Assembly (NCBI GenBank): GCA_015680685.1
Contig: MNCI01012661.1
Coordinates: 11,923-75,922, forward strand
Length of the DNA stretch: 64,000 bases
Direction of reading: 5' to 3'
DNA from: Gnetum montanum
Lineage: Eukaryota; Streptophyta; Gnetopsida; Gnetales; Gnetaceae
Positions 24,902 through 37,102 of the stretch are shown here, one piece after another. Made by a program: the position numbers and the translations under genes. Each line of letters opens with the position of its first letter. Position 1 is the stretch's first letter. The notes beneath the pieces were generated by a model. That model searched no databases and had not been told where the DNA came from. It saw nothing but the letters and a program-made list of their open reading frames with translations.

Positions 24902-27846
24902 TGTTGGCACATTTTGGCCATTTTATGGAGCAAGAATATGACATCAATAAATATGGCAAAATGATATATAAGAATAAAAAGATATACATTTGAAGATCAT
25001 CAGTAACATTGCATATCTAATTTTTGGAAAATGATCCATTTAGTGTTGCTCTTTTGGTTGTTATATTCATGTGGAGTGTAATTGGGGGTATGAGATGAAT
25101 TAGTTCTTAGTTCTCAATATCTCTAAATTATTGAGTTAAAATGGATACAAGCCTATTAAAATTTCTTTTTTCTTGAAGTTAATTTAGCACAAGCCTATTA
25201 CAAGTCCTTATGTTTAAGGATGCTAGTGAAAACAATAAACTTGGAATAAGAAATTTGACAAAAACTCATGGCTAAAGTTATTAGTGATTATAGTTGGGAA
25301 ATGCACTACAACATTACCAAGGGAAATGCTCCATGACTAACTATTGGAATCCTGCTCTAGAAAGTGAAAGAAAATAGTTGAAACCAGGGAATAGTGAAGG
25401 TATATAATTTATTTATGAAATAATATCCAAAGTGATTGGAACAACAATGAATTGGGAGTTAACATTATTAAATCAAAATCCTTGCTCCAACAAGAGTAGA
25501 AAGGATTAACATAGCTATTCATTTTAATTATTGTATCATCAAGCAGATTTTTGCTTCCTAAGAAACAACATCTGCTCAAGGGGAAAATGGATTTTTATCG
25601 ATGACATTGCATCATGGCTCTTCCCTACACAAATAATAAAAACTAATGAATTCCTCACTCACTTGTTGGTGGAAAATTCAATAATAACAACTCAAATTTT
25701 CAAACATAAATGGATAACCCTAACACATGGTAGCATTGGTAGTATGACCAAGGTAAGCTAGAAACACAAAAAGGTGATTAAACATTCAATGGTAGTTCAG
25801 TCTAGCCAAAGAGGGCCACCCTAAAAGAAACAACCAAATAAGCAAAATGGGTATTTCAATTTCCAACATGATGGCAACAGTGAAGGTGATGTTGTGGGGG
25901 GATCATGATGGCTAGAGATGTGGTTTTCCTCCAACCTTAAAGGAGCTAAATGTGCCAAAATTTGCATGATAGAGACGAGCCAACAAGTGGAGCTCAAAAC
26001 ATTTCTGCAATAACCAGAACACACAGCAATGCACTAGGGGTGCTAGATGAGGTTGCAAATCTAACACATGCCTACTCATCATGGTGACACCACTCCTACC
26101 AATGGGCAACATGGCAATGATGTAATGGACAACAAAGTGGTGAAGGCAACGAGGTAATAGACAACATGACAGTGAAGGCAATGAGGCAATGGTGATACAA
26201 TGACAACAAACCCTTGTGCCCAAACTACACCAAGAAAAATCCTGTTTCATATTTCAAGCTTAAAGTTATGGTGAAGTATTATTAGAAAAAATTACATATA
26301 CCATGGTTGTTATAAGTGATAACATAAGTTTGAAGAGGTAATATATGCACAAGTGGCAAGGTTATAATTTAAAGGAGCATATCTATATAGCCTTATTTGT
26401 TCAAAATAAATTTCCACGTGAAGTTGTATAGAAACCTAACTAAATTTCCTAAATATTTTTATTTGAAAGGACACTTGCCAATTGTGGCATATATTTCTCC
26501 AATTTTTGTAACTTCCTATGATAACTTTGATGATATTTGTTACCAAGGGAATACTTGGCAACCCTAGCTTAAATTTCTCATAATCCACATGAAAACTATA
26601 ACTCCTAAGATGGTTATAAATTTATATACCTAAGATATTTGTAAGCGCCATAACTCCTCATGATTATTGTAACTACCTTAAGGTCACCCTAAAAGGACAT
26701 GCAAAAGTAGAATTAAAGGGAAGGAAGATTTGGAAAAGATATTTGAAAAATTCTTATAAGATGGCTTGCTAAAGACATCAATTCAACTACTTTGTTTGAA
26801 TCTTGTGAGTTCATTTCTTCTTATTCTATTTTAGTTACTTAGCTAATGGTTTAGATAATATTGTGTTTGGTAATTAATTTTGGGATTTTTCCTAGATTGC
26901 TTTTATAGCTATGTTTTTGTGTAGTATTAGAATTCTATTAGATTAGCCATAAAAGAGCTTATGTTGTTGAAAAGACTCAAGAACAATTTAATAGTAATGT
27001 CTTAATGAAATTGCCTATTTTAAGCATAGAGAATCTAGGAAAATATTTGATATTTTATAACAACTAAAATAGCTTCATTGTTTTAAAGTGTATTTCCTTA
27101 GTATTTCAATCAAGAAATTGTCAAATTTTTGGGGTTTTGTTGAATGCAATCTTTAAAAACTATTAACTAGCCAAAATAAAGACTTGTACTTTATCGTTGA
27201 CATAATGATTTTTGATAGTATAATAAGATTTTCATTTATGAAATTGCTTGTTGAGCTCAAGAAGTTTGGATAATTCATGGTTATTAAATTAGAAAGAACT
27301 TTATTCAGAAGTGTTTCGTCGTGTCAATTTATCTTACTTAAATATTGAGATTTCACACAAATCTGCTTTTCTTTTCTTTCTCTTTATAAATCCATTGAAT
27401 CTCGCTCTATGTCTAGTTTTCTTGTGGAACTTTTCTCTAGGGCAAATTAGGAGTAAATTGGTAGAATTATGCTTAAAATTTTTTTCAGAATTTTATTTGT
27501 TAAAATTAGGTATTATAAGATCATATAAACTAAGTGATTGAACAAAATAGGAATTTTCAACAACTCACAATATTTGACAAAGTTAGCTGAATCTATTTTA
27601 TGATAGCCAATTATAGTTTTATACATAACCCAACCATTTCAACATTTGCAATAGCAAACACATACTCATGTTTAGTATGTTTCATAACTATTGAGCTTAT
27701 TTGGAGGTATCTAGGCCTTGGTATTGCCAGAGACTAGTAAGCATCTAAACCTTGTTTGAAGAACACGTTCAATCTTGTGGCCTCCTGAAGGTCACAAGAT
27801 CGTGAGGCCCACATGTTGGTAGTTTGATCCTAAATGGTCACCAACA
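24902..27846 (+). repeat. T1 5' LTR
   Basis: From TGTTGGCACATTTTGGCC to GGTCACCAACA. Aligned end to end by eye with 34629-37102 plus 44341-44797. No gene lies inside it. The sequence near 27390, CTTTCTCTTTATAAATCC, is the uninterrupted version of the A3 insertion site in the other LTR. Confidence 0.92.
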
Positions 27847-27853
27847 ATTCTTT

Positions 27854-27871
27854 TGGCACTAGAAGGAGGGC
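27854..27871 (+). promoter_or_regulatory. T1 primer-binding site (tRNA-Asn type)
   Basis: TGGCACTAGAAGGAGGGC lies 7 bases inside the 5' LTR end. The complement of the plant tRNA-Asn(GTT) 3' end is TGGCGCTAGAAGGAGGGG, so there are two substitutions. The A family uses a tRNA-Asp-type site instead. Confidence 0.8.
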
Positions 27872-28128
27872 TAAAAATTTGTTCTCTAAGTTCATAAGCT
27901 TAATAATCTTAGCATACCAACAATTTTTTATTGTTAGAAAGGCTAAAGAAATTAGATGCTATTTTCAGTTTATGACTGAGCAGACTGATAGTTTGGAAGA
28001 TTTCAAAGGTTCTAAAGAAATTCTTAATTGTAAGACTAACTACTCATTAGAAGAAGAACAAAAGAGGGTTTTTTGAGTTTGGAACAAGTAGTGGAGTAAA
28101 GACCAGAAGGTTAAGAAGATCACCCCTT

Positions 28129-28840
28129 GTGTCTAGTTTATTAGTCTATAAGAGAAGATCAAATAAGTATAAAAGTTCAACAATCAAAAGGAATTCTAAT
28201 AGGATGGAAAATCCTCGACAAATAATTACATCATTAGGATTTCAAAACTACAATGATATTCCTAAGGTAGTTTACAAATATTTTCTTGAGCCTTTTATTT
28301 CTCAAAAAGCTTACTTAGCTAAAGAATACATTCACTTGTTGGAGTTAGCTTTAGCTTATGCAAATATTCAACATCAAGATCAAGCTTGTAGGTTGTTTGT
28401 GGCAAATTTAAAAGATATGGCTCAAATTTGGTATTGAAACTTGCTAAGTAATAGTATCACAAATTGGGATGATATGAAAAGTCTTTTCTTGGCCCAGTTT
28501 GGCAATATTGGATCAACAACAATTGTACTATGGGCTGGTACAAGCTAAGCAAGGAGTTAAAGAGTCTATTAGAGATTTGAACATTAAGTTTCAAAAAATT
28601 TGTGGACTCTTTCAAAGACAATATAGACCATCAGATGAAGTGCTTAGAGTTACTTCTCTTAAGATTATCAATCCCAATATTTCAATTTGGTCGAGAAGAA
28701 CTCCAAACTTGATAATGTTGAATGACTAGTTTAGCAAAGCTATACAGTTAGAAAAACAACTATACTTGAATAATGAAGAGATTGTTACAACTCAAAAAAA
28801 GAGAAGAGAAAATGATGATTCCCATGCAAGATTTTTCTTA
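28129..28840 (+). pseudogene. gag: T1 gag relic
   Basis: Capsid-type gag. From an ATG near 28204 (MENPRQIITSLGFQNYNDIP), it has the conserved Ty3 gag layout: an interaction helix (RLFVANLKDMAQIWY), then after one stop a W.DMKSLFLAQFGNIGS block, then a repeat-contact helix (LVQAKQGVKESIRDLNIKFQ, KICGLFQRQYRPSDEVLRV). One stop at about 28435 and a frameshift near 28500 separate two readable parts; further stops follow near 28727. A zinc knuckle is not seen. The protein would assemble particles around T1 RNA. Confidence 0.75.
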
Positions 28841-29410
28841 ACTTAAAGAATTACTAGGTCCATCTTGTGTTAAGATAGAAAGAATCTAAAAAGGGACAGT
28901 TAATGAGAGACTTATCCAACAAAGTAGTAAAACTAGAAAAAGCTTTGGCGTAAGTTAAAACCAAAGAGGAAAAGAAAAATAGAAAACATAAACATCAAGA
29001 TACTAACTTAGTAGAAGATGAGGATGAAAGTAATGTTGTTATGTCCAACTTTTCTTGATATTGAATTAGATAATGAGTTATTTAGTGTTCATTATGCAAA
29101 TAAATCTTCTAATAATGGATCTAGTTATACTTATTCTCTATTAAGTTTTTAAGAAGATATATCATCAGATGAAGAGTGTAACAATAATGAGGAAAATGGA
29201 TACAATCTACAATCAAAAGAAAGATTAACAACTTCTAGGCCTCAAAATGTTATCTCTAATCCATCTACTAAGAGAAAGGTTTTTGAACCAAATAGAATAG
29301 AGAAAAATAAAAGTAAAGAAGATGAGGTAGAGCAAAGTACTCATAATCAATCTTTTAATAAATGGATGAAGAAACCAAGCTTTTATGGAGATGGAGAATA
29401 TGTTCTAATT
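28841..29410 (+). other. T1 region between gag and gap
   Basis: Readable but broken, acidic and Asn/Ser-rich (DISSDEECNNNEENGY); likely the linker between gag and the following enzymes. No aspartic protease motif is visible; it may lie in the N gap. Confidence 0.45.
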
Positions 29411-29965
29411 NNNNNNNNNNNNNNNNNNNNNNNNNNNNNNNNNNNNNNNNNNNNNNNNNNNNNNNNNNNNNNNNNNNNNNNNNNNNNNNNNNNNNNNNNN
29501 NNNNNNNNNNNNNNNNNNNNNNNNNNNNNNNNNNNNNNNNNNNNNNNNNNNNNNNNNNNNNNNNNNNNNNNNNNNNNNNNNNNNNNNNNNNNNNNNNNNN
29601 NNNNNNNNNNNNNNNNNNNNNNNNNNNNNNNNNNNNNNNNNNNNNNNNNNNNNNNNNNNNNNNNNNNNNNNNNNNNNNNNNNNNNNNNNNNNNNNNNNNN
29701 NNNNNNNNNNNNNNNNNNNNNNNNNNNNNNNNNNNNNNNNNNNNNNNNNNNNNNNNNNNNNNNNNNNNNNNNNNNNNNNNNNNNNNNNNNNNNNNNNNNN
29801 NNNNNNNNNNNNNNNNNNNNNNNNNNNNNNNNNNNNNNNNNNNNNNNNNNNNNNNNNNNNNNNNNNNNNNNNNNNNNNNNNNNNNNNNNNNNNNNNNNNN
29901 NNNNNNNNNNNNNNNNNNNNNNNNNNNNNNNNNNNNNNNNNNNNNNNNNNNNNNNNNNNNNNNNN
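29411..29965. other. Assembly gap (555 N)
   Basis: Run of N inside T1. The T1 protease would be expected about here. Confidence 0.99.
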
Positions 29966-30390
29966 ATGAGAGCAAATGGGAACTATACTTTGATGGTTCT
30001 TGTAATTCAAAAGGTGCATCAGTTGGAATAGTTCTAGTAGAGGATGATTTACCAAAAATATTCAATGCCATTCATCTATCTTTCCCTTATACTAATAACA
30101 AGGTTGAATATGAAGCTTTGTGTATTGGAATTAAAACAACATTGGAAAAAAGAATCGAGGTGATTACTATAAAAGGATATTCAAGATTAGTTTGTGAAAA
30201 AATTAAAGGTAATTAAGTGGTAAAAATCTCATTCTTGTAACCTTATAAACAACTTGTCTGCAAAATGTTGGATCAATTTCATCGTTGTGGAATAAAAGAT
30301 ACAAGTAGGAAGGATAATTATATAGTAGATGACTTAGCAAAAGCATCTTTAACATTAGATGTGAAAAAGATCTAAGGTTATGAAGGTGTA
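29966..30390 (+). pseudogene. T1 RNase H-like domain located upstream of RT
   Basis: Reads ESKWELYFDGSCNSKGASVG, then NNKVEYEALCIGIKTTLEKR, IKGYSRLVCEKIKGN, a stop, and later YIVDDLAKASLTLD. These are the four segments of a type I RNase H fold: Asp in YFDGS, Glu in VEYEAL, the third Asp replaced by Tyr in KGYS (usually GDS), and Asp in VDDLAKAS. It degrades the RNA of RNA:DNA hybrids. Placement before RT, followed by a linker with QVFEDDN (about 30445), is unlike the usual RT-RNaseH order. I recall a plant Ty3 clade with this layout, so it is probably a lineage trait. Confidence 0.75.
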
Positions 30391-30669
30391 ATGATTGATA
30401 AAGAACATTAGCCATCAGTACCAAATAACGTAAGACATTTACAAGTATTTGAAGATGATAATTAAGTACTCAAGTTTATGAAAAACAAGCAAGAATTTGA
30501 AAGTTAGATCATACCTGAAACAACATCAAAGTTTAAGACAAATTCCATTCCCAAAAAGGTGATTGATTATGAACATGAATTTAGCAAATATTTTCTTACT
30601 GGAAAAGATATAAAGAATCCAAATGACCAAGTTTATGAAGTAGTAAATCTTGGATCTACTAAGATATCA

Positions 30670-31960
30670 AGATGTTAAATGTCACAAAGGAAAAGGATTC
30701 AGTCTTCAAGAAAAATTTATTATCACTTTTGAAAAATAATTTGGAAAATTTTTCTTGGTCTTATGATGATCTTAAAAATTTTAGACTAGATGTAATGACA
30801 CATAAAATTCCTTTAGCAAATAGTTGTACAATAGTTAAACAAAATAAAGGAAATTTAATCCATTATTTAAGCTAGCTATGGAGGCTAAGATCAAGAAGTT
30901 ATTACAAGCCCAAATCATATATCTGGTTTGACATTCGACATGGCTTAGTAACCTTGTTCCAGTAAGAAAGAAAAATGGTGATATTAGACTTTGTGTGGAT
31001 TTCAAGAATATGAATGAAGCTTTTGAAAAAGATAAATACCCACTTCCTAGAATTAATGAAATGTTGATAAAAGTATTAAGTTGTTAAGTATGTTCTTTTC
31101 TAGATGGTTTTTCAGGCTATAATTAGATCATCGTAGGTAAAGGTGATAGATATAAAAGAACATTATCACCAAGTGGGGAACTTTTTATTACCATAAAATG
31201 TCATTTGGATTGTCAAATGCTGGAGCTACTTTTCAAAGAGCAATGGATTTAACCTTTAAAGGTTTAATAGCTGAGTTCATTGTTGTTTATTTGGATGATA
31301 TCACTATCTTTTCGAAAAGGAAAAAAGATCATATTGGTCATCTTCAACAAGTTTTTGACAGATGTCATGAGCATCGTATTTCATTAAATCCTAAGAAACT
31401 TTGGGGTTAAATATGGAATTTACTAGGTCATGTAATCTATCAACAAGGAATTGCTATATATAATTCTTGAATTCAAGTAGTATAGAATATTGAGCATCCC
31501 ACTAGTAAAAAGTCTCTTAGATCTTTCTTTGGAATGATATATTTTGTTAAGAAATTTATCCCTGGATTCATTGAAATTACTAAACCTTTGATGCATATGC
31601 TAAAGAAAGATGTCCTAGTAGAGAAAAAACAAAAATTAGAGAGAGCCTTAGCAAAAATCAAAAAAGCTATTTAAGAAGCACCATACTTGGTAAAGCAAAA
31701 ATTAAAGAAAGACTTTTGGATATGCTTTTGCTTTAAATGATTCAGTTGCTGATGTTTTAACTCAAAAAGATAAAAGTCGATGAATTGATCGAATTATTTG
31801 GGTATCAATTGATAGTTTTAGAGCTAAATTATTTAGGTTTTGAGAAATAGGCATTTGCAATTATTAAGGAACTTCAACCTTTCAAATATTACTTGGAAAG
31901 CTCATTAGTTCATATTATGCTAATTGAGCTTATAGTCAAACAATTTTTAGCCCAAAATGA
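30670..31960 (+). pseudogene. pol: T1 reverse transcriptase and native RNase H relic
   Basis: Begins with a connector NNLENFSWSYDDLKNFRLDV (about 30735), then KIKKLLQAQIIYLV, LVPVRKKNGDIRLCVDFKNM (about 30955), FLDGFSGYN (about 31100), MSFGLSNAGATFQRAMDLTF (31198) and the active site FIVVYLDDITIFSKRKKDHI (about 31275) with the catalytic YLDD. RT thumb sequence follows (IEHPTSKKSLRSFFGMIYFV equivalent, about 31485). From about 31715 the tether and native RNase H remain as YAFALNDSVADVLTQKDK, AIIKELQPFKYYLE and RGKWLIKLQSFKFSLE, with its acidic residues mostly lost. At least six stops and several frame changes. Confidence 0.85.
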
Positions 31961-32199
31961 AATTGGATTGAAGAGAGGAAAGTGGCTCATAAAGCTTCAA
32001 AGTTTCAAATTTTCATTAGAAATATGAAAAAGCATTAAAGAAATAGGATTATCCAAGTTAATGGCTAGAGAAGATGAAATATGTATGCTTAAAAATCATG
32101 AAGGAAATTGGTATGATGAAATTTTAGAATTCCTTGATATATGAAAAGTTCCCAATGACTTAATTGCAAGTTAGAAGAGAGCTTTCTTCAAAAAGGCAA

Positions 32200-33240
32200 A
32201 TACATTTGTGGTTAAATATGGGGTTTTATATAGAAAATATTTCAAAGGGGTTTTGTTGGAATATGTTCATAATGATCAAATTGGTCCTATCTTACAACAA
32301 TTCCATGATCATTCTAGTTTGTTTTATGAATCTCTAAAGTCCACAATGCAACATATACTTTGTTATGGTTTTTATTGGCCTAATATGTACCAAGATATTA
32401 GTTGAAAAATTCAAATATGTTACAAATGTTAAGTTCATGGGCCAAAGATCAAGAAGGCTAAAGCTCTCTTAAAACCAATAATTGCAAATAGACCATTTTA
32501 GCAATGGGGCTTAGATTTCATTGGTACAATTACCCCTTCAAGAGTTGGATATAAGTTTATTCTCACAACTAGTGATTAATTTACCAAATGGTTTGAAGCA
32601 AAGGCTCTAAGAAGAAGTTCAACATTAGATGTGATTAAGTTCTTGGAAGATCAGATTCTAAGTTATTTTGATCTTCCTAAAGTGTTGGTATCTGATGATG
32701 GACCTGCTTTTGAATCTAAAGAATTTATAACATGGGCATCGAAAAAATCCATCTTTCTATTTTTCTCTTCAAATTATTATCCTTAAGGAAATGGCTTAGC
32801 TGAATCTACAAATAAAAAGCTTATTTACTACATTAAAAAGTTTGTGGATGGTAATCTAGTAAATTGGATTGAGTATTTACAATTTGCATTATGAACTAAT
32901 CGTATGATATTTAAGAAGGCCATCAGAATGTCAACTTATAACTTAGTCTATGGTTTGCTTGCAAGAATTACAAACAAGATTATAAGTTCAACCTTAGATT
33001 TTGTACAAAAGTATAATAAAAAAATCGATGAAGATAGAAGTTTCATGATCTTGCTCATCAAAAGAGAAGCTGAAATGGATAGAGCTAAAGATAATGTACT
33101 AAAGAATGCTTCTCAAGTCAAAAGATGGTTTGATAGAAAAGCTTTGAAGAGAACTTTTAAAGTCAGTGATTTGGTATTATTATGGAATATGAAGAAGCCA
33201 GATAAGTTTTTAGCAATATGGACTGGTCCATTTTAGATCA
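32200..33240 (+). pseudogene. T1 integrase relic
   Basis: Zinc domain at 32280-32440: FHDHSSLF...GFYWPNMYQDI...ICYKC.VHGPK (HHCC pattern partly kept). Catalytic core: GLDFIGTITPSRVGYKFILT (first Asp, about 32510), FDLPKVLVSDDGPAFESKEF (second Asp, about 32670) and GNGLAESTNKKLIYYIKKFV (Glu, about 32790). C-terminal part: KRWFDRKALKRTFKVSDLVL and IWTGPF (33120-33235), the GPF/Y-like end. All three catalytic acids are still present, but five or more stops break the frame. Integrase would insert T1 cDNA; the 5-bp duplications seen here fit this family. Confidence 0.88.
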
Positions 33241-34612
33241 AGAAATAATTATCCGATGATACATAAAAATTAGCAATACTAGATGGAATAGAGTTGCAGT
33301 TTTTGTATAATGTTTTACACATAAAACATCATTTTTGACAACTGCCCACAACTTAAATCTATATATATAAATTAATATATGTATATACTTTAGTAATATA
33401 TAATATTTAGTATACATAGTATCACGTAATAAACTTTTGCGTATATATGCTTAGTGGTAATATAAATAATAAATAACTTATATATGGTCATATATAANAC
33501 ATATATATCTTATATGTATGCTTAGATAATTCTATATATAGTATTATTAAAACATGTATATGTTAGGGTACTAGTTTAAATATATTTAATTCAAAGTGTT
33601 AGTTTAAAAATTTAAATTTAGATTATTTCAAGTAATCATTACTTGTAAGTTGGAGTGGTGGTTAAATAACTACTTAGTGGAAAATTAATTTCAACAACTA
33701 AATAGTGGAATTCAAATTATCCTACTATATAATGATGAAAAGATAATTAATTTTGACTAAGTGGCAAAGTTGGTTAGTAAAATTGGTGGGAATTTCAAAC
33801 TTACCTTACACTATATAAGGAGATGTGAATTTCTTAGAGATGTATCATTTCTCAATTCAAGGCTTAAGTGAGAAAGCTAGTGAAGTATTTGAGTGTGAGG
33901 AAGAAAGATGGTACTTGAAGAGAGGGCAATAAGAAGACCTTTTATCCCATATGTTGTGGGATACTATCTAGAATGTATGTTGAGAACTTCTTGCAAAACA
34001 ATTACCCGTGGAGCATCTAGTGAAAGCCCTTTCTTACTTTGGCTTTCAAATGAGTTTATATTTCTCATTAGTGGACTTTCCATACATTCCAATGTTTGGG
34101 CAGTTTTCATAAATCTACCACTCAAGTTGAATATCAAGGAAATTCTAGTAAAGATGATTCTTGGGTGAGACTTTCATGTCTCAAGACACAGAAGCAACTA
34201 GTTGGAGAGAACCTTAAAAATCAGCAATAGAAGAATTGGATGAAAAAGAAGAAAAGACATGTATTGAAGACAAAGGTGAAGACCAAGTTGAGGCTTCAAT
34301 TAAACAAGAAGAGGAAAGGAAGGCATTTATTACAACTAAAATTACATATGAAAGGACTCAATATGCAAATCCCTAAAAGAGTTTCTCTAACTATTCTCTT
34401 TCCACACATAGAATAGTTTACATGATATTGAGTTTGTATAGTTTCAAAAAGTTTTATTAGGAATGAGGTTTTTATTTTATTAAAATATAAGTTTAGTAAA
34501 ATTTTTCCTCAAAAAAGATTTGTACTTTTGTAAAAATGTTGAATAAAGTCTTGTTTGTGTGATGATTTAGTTGGTGAGTTATTTTGAACGACATGGATTT
34601 CAAAGAAGTTTT
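33241..34612 (+). other. T1 3' region with TATA-like site and small acidic ORFs
   Basis: Starts with a very AT-rich block (33360-33560, single N at 33498). At 33812 there is CTATATAAGG, about 95 bases before an 86-residue frame (33908-34168, MVLEERAIRRPFIPYVVGYY). After its stop, another frame starts near 34173 (MSQDTEATSWREP) and continues as an acidic, Lys/Glu-rich stretch to about 34375. The layout resembles a separate small transcription unit or a trapped LTR/solo element. No known domain recognised. Confidence 0.4.
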
Positions 34613-34628
34613 AGGTGGAGGAATGAAA
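34613..34628 (+). promoter_or_regulatory. T1 polypurine tract
   Basis: AGGTGGAGGAATGAAA (one T in each purine run) directly abuts the TGTTGG start of the 3' LTR; this is where plus-strand DNA synthesis would be primed. Confidence 0.8.
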
Positions 34629-37097
34629 TGTTGGAACATTTTGGCCATTTTATGGAGCAAAAATATGATATCAATAGATATTGCAAAATCATATATAAGA
34701 ATAAAAAGATATAAATTTGAAGATCATAAGTAACATTTCCTATCTAATTTTTGGAAAATGATCCATTTAGTGCTACTCTTTTGGTTATATTCATGTGGAG
34801 TGTAATTGGGGGTATGAGATGAATTAGTCCTAAGTTCTTAATATCTCTAGATTGTTGAGTTAAAATGGATACATTAGCAATTAAAATTTCTTTTTTCTTG
34901 AAGTTAATTTAGCACAAGCCTATTACAAGTCCTTATGTTTACGAATGCTGCTGAAAACAATACACTTGGAATAAGAATTTTGACAAAAACTCATAGCTAA
35001 AGTTATCAGTAATTTGACAAAATTATAGTTGGAAAATGCATTTTAATGTTGCCAAGGGAAATGCTTCATGAATAACTATTGGAGTTCTACTCTGGAAAGT
35101 GAAAGAAAATAGTTAAAACTAGGGAATTGTGAAGGTTTTCAATTGATTTATGAAATAATATCCAAAGTTATTGAAACAACAATGAATTGGGAGTTAACAT
35201 TATTAAACCAAAATCCTTGCTCCAACAAGAGCAGAAACAATTAACACAGCTATTCATTTTAATTATTATATCATCAAGAAGATTTTTTTTGCCTAAGAAA
35301 TGACATTTGCTCAAGGGAAAAAATGGATTTTTACCAGTGACACCACATCATGGCTCTTCCCTACACAAATCATAAAAACCAATGAATTCCTCACTCACTT
35401 GCACATGGAAAATTCAATAGTAACAACTAAAATTTTCAAATAAAAATGGATAATCCTAATGCACAGTAGCATTGGTAGCATGGCTAAGGTAAGCCAGAAA
35501 ACATAGAAAGGAAATTAAACATTCAATGATAATTTAGTCAGGCTAGAGAGGACCAATTGCAAACCCTAAAAGAAACAACCAAACAAGCAAAATGGGCAAT
35601 TCAAATTCCAACGCAAAGGCAATGACAGAGGTAGTGTAAATGCAAGGATCATGATGGCTGGAGATGCAATTTTCCTCTAATGATGACGAACCTAGAAGCA
35701 CTAGTATTTGCAAGATAGAGATGAGCCAATAGGTGGATCTCAAAACATTTCTGCAATCACAAAAACACATAACAACATGCCAAGGGTGTTAGATGAGGTT
35801 GCAAATAAAATACATGCTTGCTCATTGTGGTGACACCACTCCTACCAACAGGCAACATAGTAGCAAGGTAATGAACAACGTAGTGGTGAAGGTAGTGAGA
35901 TGATGGACAACACAGTGGTGAAGGCAGCAAGGTAACAGTGATACAATGAAAATAAGCCCTTGTGCCCAAACTACACTAGGAAAAATCTTGTTTTGTATTT
36001 CAAGCTCAAAGTTGTGGTGAAGTATTATTAAAAAACATTACATATACCATGGTTGTTATAAGTGATAACATAAGTTTGAAGAGGTAATATATGCACAAGT
36101 GTCAAGGTTATAATTTAAAGGGATGGATTTATAGAGCTTTATTTGTTCAAGATAAATTTTCATGTGAAGGTTGTATAGAAACCCAACTAAACTTCCTAAA
36201 TATTTGTATTTGAAAGGATACTTTCCAATTGTGGGATATATTTCTCCACTTTTCATAGCTTCCTATGATAATTTTGATGATATTTGTTACCAAGGGATCA
36301 CTTGGCAACCCTAACTTAAATTTCTCATAATTCCCATGAAAACTATAACTTCTAAGGTGGTTATAAATTTATATGCCTAAGATATTTGTAAGTCCCTTAA
36401 CTCCTCATGATTATTGTAACTACCTTAAGGTTACTATAAAATGACCTTCAAAAGTAGAATTAAAGGGAAGGAAGATTTGGAAAAAGACATTTGAAGAATT
36501 CTTGTAATATAGTTTGCTAAATACATTAATTGGACTGCTTTGTTTTAAACCTGTGAGTTCATTTCTTTCCATTTTGTTTTAGTTACTTAGCTAATGGTTT
36601 AGATAATATCATACTTGGAAATTAATTTTTGGATTTGTCCTAAATTGCTTTTATAACTCTATTTTTGCATAGTATTAGACTTCTATTAGATTAATCATAG
36701 AAGAGCTTATCTTGTTGAAAAGCCCCAAGAGCAATTTAATAGTAATGTCTTAACGAAATTGCCTATTTTGAGCATAAAGGATCTAGGAAAATNTAAAATG
36801 TATTACCTTAGTATTTCAATGAAGAAACTATCAAATTTTTGGGGTTTTTTTGAATGAAATCTTTGATAACTATTAACTAGCCAAAATAAAGACTCGTACT
36901 TTATTGTTTACACAATAATTTTTGGTAATATAATAAGATTATCTTTTATGAAATTACTTGTTCAGCTTAGGAAGTTTGGATAATTTGTAGTTATTGAATT
37001 AGAAATAACTTTATTGAGAAGTGTTTCCTTGCATTAATTTAGTTTGCTTAAATATTTTAGATTTCATACAAATGTGCTTTTCTTTTCTTTCTCTTTA
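34629..37097 (+). repeat. T1 3' LTR, part 1 (before A3)
   Basis: From TGTTGGAACATTTTGGCC. Matches 24902 to about 27395 of the 5' LTR, apart from a single N at 36793 where about 40 bases present in the 5' LTR are missing. Ends CTCTTTA before the TAAGT duplication. Confidence 0.92.
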
Positions 37098-37102
37098 TAA
37101 GT
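37098..37102. repeat. A3 target-site duplication, left copy (TAAGT)
   Basis: TAAGT precedes the A3 5' LTR and is repeated at 44336-44340. Confidence 0.92.

Noticed and set aside
25821-26250. Cys/His-rich minus-strand frames (67 and 112 residues)
   Set aside because: They lie inside the T1 LTR and the matching copy at 35543-35969 has different frames; non-coding LTR sequence.
29355-30216. Several 216-284-residue frames across the T1 gap
   Set aside because: Mostly N. Only the part after 29966 (RNase H-like) is supported.
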